Counted from the stretch's first letter, positions 33,895 to 44,079 are shown. The stretch is 64,000 nucleotides of DNA from Rhabdophis nuchalis (GCA_039707465.1 CM077643.1:68433105-68497104), one strand, 5' to 3'. Notes: generated by a model not told the origin, from the letters alone. Made by a program: numbers and translations.

Positions 33895-36800
33895 ATGGCT
33901 ACGGCGACAATGCCTCCGTTTGCACCGTTCGACCCGATGAAGGAACAATGGGCTTCCTTCTTAGCCCGGTTCGAGTGCTTCTTGATAGCCAGCGACTACG
34001 GCGAACTCGCGCCTGCCAGGAAGCTGAGCCTATTCCTCCAGTGCGGCGGCCCTGAATTGTTTGCTACCGCCCGAACCATAGCAGCACCCGCAGCGGTGCA
34101 CGAAGTGCCGTGGGACGATCTCCTGGGCCGCCTGAGAGCACACTACGCGCCGGCGCCTTCCCGCATAGCGCATCGCTATGCATTCAGGCAATGTGTGCAA
34201 CAGCCGCAACAGTCGGTAGCCGAGTTCCTGCAGAAATTGAGAGCGACCGCAATCCCCTGCGAGTTCCCTGCTGGCTTCCTGGAGGAATCCCTACTGGAGC
34301 AGTTTGTATGCGGCATAAGAGACATCCGCCTAAAGCGCCGCTTGCTTTCAAAAACTGTCCTGACTCTCGAGCAAGCGGTGGAAGAAGCACGTGCGACAGA
34401 ATTGTCGGAGATCTCCACATCCGACATGGGCCGCGCGCGCCCTCCTCTTTTCCCCACTCCGCGAGCGTGTCTGGTAGACGAAATAGCGCCGCTGGATGAG
34501 CTGGAGGAGGATGACCGTGGGGACTGCATGAGGGTGACCGGGCGCGTGCCGAATCGCGCATTCACACCGCAGCAGAAGTCCGGGAACTGCCTAGGCTGCG
34601 GAGGGGCCCACCAGAGACCAGAGTGCCCATTCAAGGCATCGGTGTGCCGCAGATGTGGCAGGAAAGGACACCTAGCAGCTGTGTGCCGTGCTGCCGCTCC
34701 AGCGACAACGCCAGCTGCCGCCTCCAGAACCGTTCCACCAGGACAACGAGGGTCGCAGAAGCGTTCAGGACGCTACCAGCCACAGCCGACCGACTGCTTC
34801 GCGCTGGCGGAGATGCCCCCAGCTCTAAGCTACGACCAGGCAGAGAGTAGGAGACTGTCAACAGTGGTTTGCTTAGAGGGGGTGGGGGTAAAAATGGAAA
34901 TAGATTCAGGGTCCTCTAGATCACTCATGTCCTGGGCGCATTTAGTTAAGCTTTGCCCCAAGCTCAGGAAGCGGGATCTCGGCCCCACGGCGACGATCCT
35001 GAAAGATTACCAGGGCTCACAAATTCCCATTCTAGGTCTGCACAGAGTGAGAGTAGACTACGGCCCCTTCCACGGATCCCTTCCCATCCTGGTAGTGGCC
35101 AAACCCCTAGCTGCCTTGATCGGATTGGACTGGTTTCCAGCCTTGGGACTGTCAGTCCAAGGAGTACACAGCGTGCCAGCCAGTTCTCCGGTAGACGAAG
35201 TAATCAGAGAGTTCAACGACGTCTTTGATGGCAGCTTAGGAACGTACAAAGGCACTCCAGTTTCCCTAAATTTGGACCCCCAGGTTGCTCCAGTCCGCTT
35301 GAAGGCCCGCAGGCTGCCGTTCGCGCTGAAGCCCAAGGTTGAAGCGGAATTGGATCGATTGGTGGCGCAGGGCGTGCTCGAACCCGTCGATCAGGCGAAA
35401 TGGGAGACCCCAATTGTGGTCCCCATTAAGCCCGATGGGTCCGTGAGGATCTGCGCCGACTATAAGTCGACGATCAACCTCGGGCTTCAGGCGAACCCAT
35501 ACCCGGTTCCGGTGGTGCAAGACCTACTCCACTCATTGGGACGAGGTCGAGTGTTCGCGAAACTGGATATGGCGCAGGCCTACCAACAGCTCCCGGTGGA
35601 TGACGAGGCTGCGGAAGCGCAGACCATCGTGACCCACCGTGGGGCTTTCCGCTGTCGCCGTCTCCAATTCGGCGTGTCCGTAGCCCCGGGGATCTTCCAG
35701 AGCCTCATGGAGCGACTGCTCCATGGGCTCCCTGGCGTTGTACCGTATTTTGACGACGTCCTGATTGCTGCTTCCAGCATATCAGAACTCGCCAAAACGT
35801 TACGGAAGGTCCTCAGAGTTTTCAGGGGCGCGGGTTTAAAGTTGAAACGCAGCAAATGTACGTTTGCTGCGCCTAGGGTGGAATTCCTGGGTTTCATGAT
35901 TGACGCCCAAGGAATTCACCCAACCCCCTCCAAGGTCGAGGCCATCCAAAAGGCCCCCACTCCTGCCTCCAAAACGGAGCTGCAGGCATTCCTCGGCCTT
36001 TTGAATTTCTACGCGCCGTTTATTCCCCATAAGGCATCGCTAGCCGAGCCGCTGCATCGGTTGCTCGACCGATCCGCGGCCTGGCACTGGGGCAGCCGCG
36101 AAGCACACGCGTTCGCGGCTGTCAAAGCCATGCTCACGTCAGATGCGGTACTAGTCCAGTACCATGACAGGCTTCCTCTGACGCTTGCGTGCGATGCCTC
36201 CCCTTTTGGCCTGGGGGCTGTCCTTAGCCACGTCTTTCCAGACGGCTCGGAAGCCCCCATTGCTTTTTACTCCCGGACAATGTCTCAAACGGAGAGAAAC
36301 TACAGCCAAATCGACAAGGAGGCTTTGGCTGTAGTGTCCGGGATTAAGAAGTTCCACAATTACCTCTATGGGCGGACCTTTTCTGTTGTCACGGACCATA
36401 AGCCGCTCCTTGGGCTATTGGCCGGTGACCGTCCGACACCCCCCATCCTGTCGCCCAGGATGACCCGCTGGATGGAATTCCTGGCAGCGTATGACTATAC
36501 GCTGCTATACCATCCTGGCAAGCAGATAGGGCATGCTGATGCCCTAAGCCTCTGCCCTCTCCCGGGGCCGGATCCGGCCCCTGTGCCTGCTCTCTCTGTC
36601 CTGATGGTCGCGGAGTCGGACTTGCCCCTGTCCTCTTCCGCCGTTGCCGCTCACACCCGCGCAGACCCCGTCCTCGCCCAGGTCTGCCGATGGGTGCTGA
36701 GGGGCTGGCCTTCGGGCAGTGTGGCTGAAAACTTTCGGCCTTACAAGTCACGCCAGCTGGAGCTCTCGCTCCATTGCGGGTGCTTGTGTTGGGGAGATCG

Positions 36801-38241
36801 GGTCATCGTCCCTTCCCCTCTCCGGCACATGGTTCTTCAGTCGCTCCATGCCAACCACCCAGGCATCGTCCGTATGAAGGCATTGGCCCGGAGCTATGTC
36901 TGGTGGCCCGGCATGGACGCTGAAGTGGCGGAATGGGTGGCCGCCTGCTCCTCCTGCCAATCGTCCCGGCCGGACCCGCCGGTCTCCCCGCCGAGGGAGT
37001 GGGACGCCCCCAGGTGCCCATGGTCCAGGCTCCACTTGGATTTCGCGGGTCCCTTCCATGGCCAGAATTTCCTCGTGGTGGTGGATGCGTTCTCACGCTG
37101 GGTGGAGGTGATTCTCATGGCTTCCACCACAGCGGAGAGCACGGTGCGTGCCTTGCGCCGCCTGTTCGCGACCCACGGGTTGCCGGACGTCGTTGTGTCC
37201 GACAACGGACCCCAATTTCAATCCTCCACCTTCTTGGACTTTCTGGCCACCCAAGGGATCCGCCACGCGCCGGTCGCCCCTTATCACCCGGCGTCTAATG
37301 GACGCGCGGAACGAGCCGTGCGCTCAGCCAAGGAAGCCTTGGCCCGTTTGGATAAAGGGGACTGGCAGGCAAGGGTGGCCGCGTACCTTTTGGGACAGCA
37401 TGTCACACCTTGCCCAGCCACAGGGAAAAGCCCCGCGGAGCTCTTGATGGGCCGACGCTTGCGGACCACTCTGGACAGACTGCACCCCGATTACGACGGG
37501 TTGCAGAGGGGCAACCTGCAGATTCCCACTCCTTGTTTATTTGAAATTGGGGACCTGGTTTGGGCAAGGAACTTTTCAGGGGAGCCGCGATGGATTGCCG
37601 CAACCATTTTGGACGTAACCGGACCCTGTTCTTACAGAGTCGGCCTTCAGGATGGATCCGAGTGGCGGCGCCACCTGGATCAACTGAGGCGCCGCCTGCC
37701 CGAAACAGCAGTCACCACGCCAGGCCGTTCCTGCCCGTTGGCCCCCGTTGGGCCGTTGTTCTCTGCTCAAGCCGAACAGTTGTTTGGAACCCCGGAGTCC
37801 CTAGCCGGTCCAGACCTCGTATCGGCGGGAACAGCATGGGGAGACCGCCAGGACCTCACAGCCCAATCTGACTCTCAGCTGGGGGCCTCGCCCATCGGGG
37901 AACCACCCTACCAGAATAATACTCGCCAGCAAATGCCAACTACCTCAAGCCCGGTCGCCACGCCCCCTCACCCGGACTTGCTAGGGTCGGCATTGCCGCC
38001 TACGGCGACTCCACCTCCGAGGGCAGGCCGCGATGACGTAGGCGAAGGCTCCGTGTCCCACAGGGAGGAGCCTCCTCAAGAACTAAGGCGGTCAGGGCGG
38101 ACCCGACACCGCCCCGCCTATCTGAACGACTACGCGTGCGCATGTACTGTGTTGGACAGAGAACCTAGACACATGCGCACTGACTATGGGGGAAGGAGTG
38201 TTGAGTCCCCAAGCCTATGTCCCAGACAACTCGTCTGGTAA
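33895..38241 (+). CDS. Gypsy Gag-Pol polyprotein, 1448 aa, intact single frame
   Basis: Gag occupies about residues 1-290, with two zinc knuckles (C232-C235-H239-C244, a short variant; C251-C254-H259-C264, canonical CX2CX4HX4C). The aspartic protease active site is DSGSS at 337-341. The reverse transcriptase (about 470-650) has LDMAQAYQQL near 557 and YFDD at 618-621. RNase H starts near 760 with D767 (CDASPFGLGAVL). Integrase has an HHCC zinc finger (H985, H988, C1018, C1021) and the catalytic triad D1049, D1103, E1139, a perfect D,D35E spacing, followed by a GPY/F-like module (VTGPCSYRV about 1241-1249). A Pro-rich tail ends the protein. Gag and Pol are joined with no frameshift or stop, so a 1:1 ratio would need other control. 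The start is the first ATG after a 94-base leader. The last 14 codons and the stop (38239-38241) lie inside the 3' LTR. Host-genome retroelement; overlapping frames are shadows. Confidence 0.96.
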   Translation: MATATMPPFAPFDPMKEQWASFLARFECFLIASDYGELAPARKLSLFLQCGGPELFATARTIAAPAAVHEVPWDDLLGRLRAHYAPAPSRIAHRYAFRQCVQQPQQSVAEFLQKLRATAIPCEFPAGFLEESLLEQFVCGIRDIRLKRRLLSKTVLTLEQAVEEARATELSEISTSDMGRARPPLFPTPRACLVDEIAPLDELEEDDRGDCMRVTGRVPNRAFTPQQKSGNCLGCGGAHQRPECPFKASVCRRCGRKGHLAAVCRAAAPATTPAAASRTVPPGQRGSQKRSGRYQPQPTDCFALAEMPPALSYDQAESRRLSTVVCLEGVGVKMEIDSGSSRSLMSWAHLVKLCPKLRKRDLGPTATILKDYQGSQIPILGLHRVRVDYGPFHGSLPILVVAKPLAALIGLDWFPALGLSVQGVHSVPASSPVDEVIREFNDVFDGSLGTYKGTPVSLNLDPQVAPVRLKARRLPFALKPKVEAELDRLVAQGVLEPVDQAKWETPIVVPIKPDGSVRICADYKSTINLGLQANPYPVPVVQDLLHSLGRGRVFAKLDMAQAYQQLPVDDEAAEAQTIVTHRGAFRCRRLQFGVSVAPGIFQSLMERLLHGLPGVVPYFDDVLIAASSISELAKTLRKVLRVFRGAGLKLKRSKCTFAAPRVEFLGFMIDAQGIHPTPSKVEAIQKAPTPASKTELQAFLGLLNFYAPFIPHKASLAEPLHRLLDRSAAWHWGSREAHAFAAVKAMLTSDAVLVQYHDRLPLTLACDASPFGLGAVLSHVFPDGSEAPIAFYSRTMSQTERNYSQIDKEALAVVSGIKKFHNYLYGRTFSVVTDHKPLLGLLAGDRPTPPILSPRMTRWMEFLAAYDYTLLYHPGKQIGHADALSLCPLPGPDPAPVPALSVLMVAESDLPLSSSAVAAHTRADPVLAQVCRWVLRGWPSGSVAENFRPYKSRQLELSLHCGCLCWGDRVIVPSPLRHMVLQSLHANHPGIVRMKALARSYVWWPGMDAEVAEWVAACSSCQSSRPDPPVSPPREWDAPRCPWSRLHLDFAGPFHGQNFLVVVDAFSRWVEVILMASTTAESTVRALRRLFATHGLPDVVVSDNGPQFQSSTFLDFLATQGIRHAPVAPYHPASNGRAERAVRSAKEALARLDKGDWQARVAAYLLGQHVTPCPATGKSPAELLMGRRLRTTLDRLHPDYDGLQRGNLQIPTPCLFEIGDLVWARNFSGEPRWIAATILDVTGPCSYRVGLQDGSEWRRHLDQLRRRLPETAVTTPGRSCPLAPVGPLFSAQAEQLFGTPESLAGPDLVSAGTAWGDRQDLTAQSDSQLGASPIGEPPYQNNTRQQMPTTSSPVATPPHPDLLGSALPPTATPPPRAGRDDVGEGSVSHREEPPQELRRSGRTRHRPAYLNDYACACTVLDREPRHMRTDYGGRSVESPSLCPRQLVW
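38188..38198 (+). promoter_or_regulatory. Polypurine tract
   Basis: GGGGGAAGGAG directly abuts the TG of the 3' LTR, the expected position for priming plus-strand DNA. It lies within the coding frame. Confidence 0.9.
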
Positions 38242-38496
38242 CCTATGAGTCACCGCATTCCGGAGCTGAGCCAGCAGCTGCAGTGATTAACAGAGACAAG
38301 CTGTCTGGAATCTGTCTGGAAAGGAGTTACAATGTTGCAACTGCTTGCTAGGAGTTTCCTGCCTGGTAACTCTATATAAGAGGTTGCCAGAGAAGAAACC
38401 TTGCCAGTTGAATCTTGTGTGTGTTGTAAATAGTGTGAATAAACGTTCCTGTTGTTTTGACCATGCCTGAGTCGGAATCCTTTGTCTGATCTAACA
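38199..38496 (+). repeat. 3' LTR of the Gypsy element (298 bp)
   Basis: I read it as identical to 33503-33800 at all 298 positions. Its AATAAA at 38438-38443 serves as the polyadenylation signal of the element RNA. Confidence 0.97.
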
Positions 38497-38751
38497 GATA
38501 CTATAACATTTCCATTCCCACCCCACTCCAATGGAGGGTTACTGCAAAATCCCAACTTCCTCCTGATCAACTGGGACTCGGAAGGCAGAGAATAGATGGG
38601 GCGGGGCCAGTCAAAGGTGGTATTTACTAGTTCTCCAAACTACTCAAAATGTCTGCTACTGGTTCTCCAGAATTGGTCAGAACCTGCTGAATACACCTCT
38701 GTTGCAGGCCACCAGTTTAACACCCCTGATATAGACTCTCATTAGTACAAG

Positions 38752-38850
38752 ATATTGTGGTTAAGACACAAGGTTAGATACTAGGACACTGTGAGTTCTA
38801 GTCTCATCTGAGTGACCTTAGGCCCATCACTCTTACTCAGCATTAGAATG
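38752..38850 (+). mobile_element. tRNA-derived SINE fragment
   Basis: TGTGGTTAAGACACAAGGTTAG (A-box side), then GTGAGTTCTAGTCTCATC (B-box) and GAGTGACCTTAGGCCCATCAC match the SINE type also seen at 57905-58005. It is truncated and degraded. Confidence 0.6.
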
Positions 38851-41108
38851 CAGAAACCCTACCACCTATCCACACACATTGAAATTAATGGAAGGCACAA
38901 CCTCACTTCCTCGTATCCAGTTGTTCCTCCTTGAATCATGGCTTCATATGCTTAACTGAAGGGAAAAGCCATTAGGAGATTTAACTGCATACCATATAAT
39001 TTGTTTCATCTGACTTTTCCAGAGTACACTCACAGAAAGAAGCAGAATTTAATTCTGGATATAAAAGGAAGAAAAGTCCTTCCTCCATTCACACGTTCAT
39101 GCACTTATTCACTGTGGTCATTGAAAGCATCTCTGTTTTGCACATGCACACACTCTTTTTGTGTTATCATTGAAAACAATTCAAGTTTCCAATATGTTCT
39201 TTCTTATCTTTTTTTTTTTCTTTATAAAAATGTTCTTCCTGGTTTTTAGCTAGAAACTATTCAATTTGTTCTTGTTAATTAAGGCGATTTCATTCATTTT
39301 AAAATGATTGTCAGTTAACAGCATTTTCAGAATGAATAATAGTTTTGTGAATACTATGATCTTGAAAACCAGTTTTGATGTCTTTGTGTCTATGTGTGTA
39401 AATATCTTTATGTTTGTACAGGTGAACTATAACATGATTAGCTGCATTTCAACGCCAAAAGGCTTTAAAAAGATCAACAAGAAGAGATACACAAAAATAA
39501 AATACAGACACAGACTTCCTCTGCTTTAACTCTTTAACTGCTTTAACTTTTATCCCTTTTATCTGTTTCATTGCAGAAATCCAGAAGGATTTCTGCATCC
39601 TGTTCTTTTCTTTAATATTGCCAGAGCAATCCTCAAGAGACTTTTTTTTTATTAAGCAGAAGATTTCATTTCAGCAGCGGTGCAGGGAAACACAGATGCA
39701 GACAGAGGCCTGGAAATATATGAAGTGCAAGTGCACAGGGTGGTTTTCATCCTCAAAATAGGTGATTCATGGAGGGAGATGCTTACCTGAAACTGTTTCC
39801 GTATGTTCCCTGTCATTTATCTTTCAATGTATACAGCACCACAGAATGACGATTAATGTCCTCATAAGTATATGATGAATGGGGATGTCTGTCCTCTCTG
39901 CCCTCCTGCCACCAGAGATCAAGACGAACATATTTCATCCCCCCCCCCCAAAAAAAAAGTGTAATGTAGCTCTTATATCCCTTTGGTCAGCAGCTGAATG
40001 CAATGCCACAATTGACAAAGGGGAAAAGATTAAATCAGGCCTGCAAAACTTCAGACAATCAGAAAATCCTAACTCCGATGCCCTCTCGTAGTCTTCTAAA
40101 TTTTTGCACCCCAAATCTGGTAGCCCCTGTTAAGAAGCTTGGAACTTTCTAAAGTCTTAGGCTACAAGTCATAATTGTACCTGTGGGTTTCTGGTCATTG
40201 TCAAACTCAGATCTGCAGCCTCCTTCAAAGGTTTGCATATAGTTCTACAGGGAATAAAGGAAAGAACCAGCAATGCATCAAATACGAAACACAGATGTCT
40301 GAAATATCCTCTCCTCCTCTAAAGAAGTGCATGTTAGCAGAAGAAAAAGTAAATGCTAACAAATGTATGAATAATTTTACTTTAAATGTTCCGTTAAAAA
40401 AGAACTATGTTTTTGAAAAAGTTCTACAAGTTGAAACTAAATTAATGTTGTGCAATTATATATTCAAAGGTTTAAGGGTTTGCTGTCTAAATTTAACACA
40501 AATTTATTTTTATCTAGATTTTCAGCTTGAAACTGAGTGCCTCTTTTTTTTAAAGTATTACTTGCAACACCATCGTTTAATGAGCAGTATTAATGAGTGA
40601 ATTATGCTAATTTTAAATTTTATTTGTTTGCATGTGAAACAAGGAAGATCAGTTTCCAATACATGTATTAACAATGTCCAAATTATGAAGAATATTAAAG
40701 TTATTTTTAAATAATTCTGGAATAAACCATGTTTGCCCGTTATGATACCTGTAAAAGTTGATAAGCATTTCTTCATACAGTTTTCTAGTCATTCCCAACC
40801 ATTTTGGAAGGGATTTTCTGTTTTCATCTTTTTAGGATTAAAAGAGTGATATCTGTATGTAAGGGAGAACTAGAATTCATGTTTCTCCATTCCTAGTCCA
40901 GTAATTTAACTACATGTACAAGGCAGGTATATGTAGTAGTGTTTGTAAAAGAGAGATAGTTGAACATGTTCCATCAGGTTAGTATTGATTTGTAATTATC
41001 ATTATTTACTTATTTATGATTAATTACCAGTAATGACTATATTGATAGATTTTTCTCTAGAATAATCAGTCTCACATCTATCTCTTCATATGTTCCAATA
41101 GTGTAGAG
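38851..41108. other. Unannotated 2.2-kb interval
   Basis: Only homopolymer runs (T-run near 39210, C/A-run near 39942-39958) were seen. The 141-codon frame at 40175-40600 has no recognisable domain. Confidence 0.45.
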
Positions 41109-41290
41109 ACACGGTAGTTCAGTGGCTTAATAATACTGGAGATGGTTGTTGCTCCAGCAGTTCGAGTCCTAGCACTGCATGGCCCATCACTCAGCTCAGC
41201 TTCTGCCTATATAGCTGTTTGAAAACATGTTATATGCAAGCAGATAAATAGGTACCACTTTGGTGAGGAGACAAGCCAGCACTTCGTGCA
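41109..41290 (+). mobile_element. tRNA-derived SINE, degraded
   Basis: The head is GGTAGTTCAGTGGCTTAATA and the B-box GCAGTTCGAGTCCTAG. The body (CAGCTTCTGCC, ATAGGTACCACTTTGGTG) is shared with the copies at 9335-9550 and 54085-54438. Confidence 0.7.
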
Positions 41291-41694
41291 GATGGCTAGA
41301 ATCCTGCTAGCATGGGACCTTCCCGGTTGTGATGCTTGTTTATGAGGCAGCTTTGGTGGAGAGAGAGGTTTCTTGATGTTGCTGCAGGAAAGCTGCTTGT
41401 CTTTCTTTCTGGTGTGGAGCTAGCTCACTCTCTGTGGGGCACCTTGAAGTGCACAAGCATGAACCAAGCAGGCCTAGCAGTCTTAGACATCCAAAGTATC
41501 ACTCTGCATTAGCATTGTAGTCTCCTGGCTAAAGTAACATCACCATATACTAAATAAATAAATAAATCCCAAAAGGTGATGAGTGCAAAGGTGTGCTCAT
41601 TACCTTTGTAACTAAGTCCATTCACTTTGGTTTGGTCATTCCCTTCATTCTTTTCTTCCACTTTAATATGTCAGTGCTCAAGGAAGTTCCTTAC
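41291..41694. other. Unannotated interval
   Basis: A short (AAAT)n run near 41552-41567 is the only repeat seen. Confidence 0.4.
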
Positions 41695-41808
41695 TTCTAT
41701 GACTAGGTGGCTCAGTGACTAAGACACCAGTTTGGCAGTTCGAATCCCTCGTACAGGTCTCCTCCATGAGCAGGGGGTTGGACTAGATCCCTTACAACCC
41801 TGTTATTG
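41695..41808 (+). mobile_element. tRNA-derived SINE with CR1-like tail
   Basis: A tRNA-like head (AGGTGGCTCAGTGACTAAGA, B-box GCAGTTCGAATCCCTCG) is followed without a gap by CR1 3'-end sequence (GCAGGGGGTTGGACTAGATC...ACAACCCTGTTATTG). A SINE that borrows the CR1 3' end can be mobilised by CR1 reverse transcriptase. Its tail was the target for the HAL1-like copy that follows. Confidence 0.75.
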
Positions 41809-42202
41809 ATATTGAAAAAGTTTTATTGGTTTTTACAATTTTTCAATCGGGTAGGGTAAGGGATACAAAAGAAATTTTGAGAACTTTCGCGTCGGAGTCA
41901 TTGGCCCTTCCAGGGCTTCATAATAAATCGTTAAAGAAAAACATTTTTCATAAATACTACGAGGTGAAAACAAGTACATACTTCTAAATTCTCAATTCTA
42001 TGCTGTCATCCGTTTGCAAAAATCCAGATACAGATGTTATACAATATTAATCAAAAGTCAAAGCAAAGTTATTTTTTTGATCTAAGTCTCTTGGCAATTG
42101 TGTCTTCTGTCTCTCCCTCCAGGCCCCCAGCGGGCGGGGCCGTGGCCCCCCCTGTCCCCCCTGGATTTCCCCCCAGGACAGAGGAATGTTTTTTAAGAAC
42201 AT
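41809..42202 (-). mobile_element. HAL1-like element, 5'-truncated copy
   Basis: On the minus strand it retains the end of ORF1 (Gly/Pro/Ala-rich tail and basic terminus, from about 42200 to 42080) joined directly to the same 3' UTR as 13285-13555, with the same terminus CTTTTTCAATAT. A perfect 17-bp duplication TTACAACCCTGTTATTG flanks it (41792-41808 and 42203-42219). There is no ORF2 sequence between ORF1 and the 3' UTR. Confidence 0.92.
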
Positions 42203-42282
42203 TTACAACCCTGTTATTGTTTACTGTTTAATTTCTAAATTTCCTTGACTGATAAACTGGAGGAAAAAAGTACCTAGAAAAA

Positions 42283-42327
42283 TTTTATTTATTTTATTTT
42301 ATTAAATTTATACCCCGCCCTTCCCCT
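42283..42327 (-). mobile_element. Very short L2 3'-terminal fragment
   Basis: On the minus strand GGGGAAGGGCGGGGTATAAA followed by an A/T tail is the last ~45 bases of the L2 hairpin and tail. Confidence 0.65.
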
Positions 42328-42410
42328 TGTTAGAACAAATATTGTTCTGACTTAAATCTGTGGCACAACATTGCAAGACTGTTATTCCAAGCATGTGGTT
42401 TGCTCTAATA

Positions 42411-42607
42411 CAGGGGTCTCAAACTCAATTTACCTGGGGTCTGCTGGAGGCAGAGGCTGGGTGAGGCTGGGCCGCATAAGGGATTCCACAGCGGTCCAGT
42501 CCCCCTGCGGGCTGCACTAATATTATACTTTCATATCACGGTGGGGGCCACAAGATAACGTCCTGCGGGCAGCAATTGGCTCACGAGCCGTGAGAATGAG
42601 ACCTCTG
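42411..42607. mobile_element. Non-autonomous hAT element (CAGGGGTCTCAAACTC family), 197 bp
   Basis: The ends are CAGGGGTCTCAAACTCAA (42411) and GTGAGAATGAGACCTCTG (42607). A perfect 8-bp duplication CTCTAATA flanks it (42403-42410 and 42608-42615). Confidence 0.95.
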
Positions 42608-42615
42608 CTCTAATA

Positions 42616-44079
42616 TAAGTGCAAGTAGGCTGAGAGAAGAAGAAGAGAGACAAAATAACAAGAATGCCAACACATTACACAACTGAACAAAAGTTCTCTT
42701 GTGTTCAAATGTACATATGGTTAACAAAGCTATTAGGTAAATTTCCTGTTAGCATTGTCACTCACTGCATATTTAGCCTGATAATATATGCATATACTTA
42801 CTCTCAACTTCCCAACAATCTGGATAAGCTGTCAAGTGTTAATTAAGAAGCACAATTAAAGTTTCTACTGAATTTGCCCCTTTTCAAAGGAGATGAAAAG
42901 TTCAATAATTAGCTGAATTCTTCCATGCCATTGGAAGGGTCTGAAGAGTCTTCAGTTTGAGGCTTTTACAAACCAGCTCTTCCTGATTCTCCTTGATTGT
43001 TGATATTGCTGCTATTTCAAATCTCTTGGTTTTCTGTTGATTCAGAAACAGCTATTTTTCTAGCTTAGAATGCCTCAACCTAAGTCATCCCTTCCAAAAG
43101 CAGTAATTAAAATTTGGCAATCTGCACTTTTAAGTTCAACATTGGCAAAAGCTTGTGAATGAAACAAGCTCATTTTCTGGATTGGTTGAGTCCCTTGCCA
43201 GGTGCACAATTGTCTACCTATCCTGATACAGTGATCCTATGATCTGAGAATGTAATATACAACCTATCAAAGCATGCCATCTCTGCCTTGGAGCATTTCA
43301 GGCATATTTGTGACTAGCAGATCACAGAAGAGAGCAGAATTTCAGATACTGTGATCTCAGAATGTATTTTTTCTGTGATTTGGGTTGATGCAAAACCGGA
43401 TGGACAAGGTCTGTGGATAAATGTATCATATTTGAAATAAATATCTGGATTGGTTCTTTATGCAGATATAGTTTTTAGTTTAATTAGTTCATGCTAGAAA
43501 TGCAAACTTGCTAGTCATTAAACTTACTGATGGACTTTTCAATCTAAAAGATATATCAGCAAGATGCCCCCCATTTATCAACTACCTGCTTTGATAGTAG
43601 TGACTGAATCATCTTTTGTTTATATTGCTAATGCTATTTTTAAATCTATGACATGCATACAGCAAGGCTGAACTTTAAAGAGTAGAAGTTCTTTTCCCTT
43701 TCTGATATGTGGTTATGCCATGAGAAGAGATCTCTACTCTTCAAGAAACCCATCCATTGTTATAAACACCTCAAACTCTTTAAAAATGAAAAGGAAAAAA
43801 ATGAAAATGAACTTTCAATCATTTCATTCATTTGAAAAAGTTTGTCCCTAGAGCAAATGAAGTGTCAAATGAGTGTTATAGTCACTTTTAGAAAATTTTG
43901 TGAGCAAATTATATTTCGGTTCTAATCTGAAATATATCCTTCAATACATTTTAAACATAAACATGTATATAAGTGTGTGTGAATGACTGCATGAGACGCT
44001 ATTTTGCCGATTTCTAAAATTCTGAGAGGTTTTATCAATATCGGTGTAGACTGGGAAGTAAAAGAAAAATCTTCCAATC
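42616..44079. other. Unannotated AT-rich interval
   Basis: No recognised gene or repeat end in about 1.5 kb. Confidence 0.45.

Larger units (their letters stand above)
33503..38496 (+). mobile_element. Complete Ty3/Gypsy LTR retrotransposon (4994 bp)
   Basis: It has two 298-bp LTRs with TG...CA ends, a 5-bp duplication GATAC at 33498-33502 and 38497-38501, a primer binding site directly after the 5' LTR, a single gag-pol frame, and a polypurine tract abutting the 3' LTR. Base-by-base reading shows no difference between the LTRs, implying a very recent insertion. The GC-rich body stands out against AT-rich flanks. There is no env gene and no chromodomain, so it is a non-chromovirus Gypsy element, most like the vertebrate elements often annotated as K02A2.6-like. 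The assignment to a named clade is tentative. Confidence 0.96.
33402..38701. mobile_element. Inner hAT element (CAGTGGTGGGATTCA family), interrupted by the Gypsy element
   Basis: The left part (33402-33502: CAGTGGTAGGATTCAAAT... GGGCGTGGCTTGG) and right part (38502-38701, ending GCTGAATACACCTCTG) together equal the copy at 5927-6198. A perfect 8-bp duplication TTGCAGGC (33394-33401, 38702-38709) proves transposition into the outer hAT element. Confidence 0.92.
33292..38728. mobile_element. Outer hAT element (CAGGGGTGTCAAACTC family), interrupted by nested insertions
   Basis: The left part is 33292-33401 (CACAGGTGTCAAACTC... GATGTTTTTCGCC... GATGCATCTGG), and the right part 38710-38728 ends AGTTTAACACCCCTG. 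The octamers ATATAAAC (33284-33291) and ATATAGAC (38729-38736) match at 7 of 8. Once the inner insertions are removed, the element is about 137 bases including one inner duplication, close to the 135-bp copy at 9801. Confidence 0.88.

Noticed and set aside
37900..38241. Possible env gene or chromodomain in the Gypsy element
   Set aside because: The C-terminal tail is Pro/Thr/Ser-rich with no signal peptide, membrane segment or chromodomain aromatic pattern.
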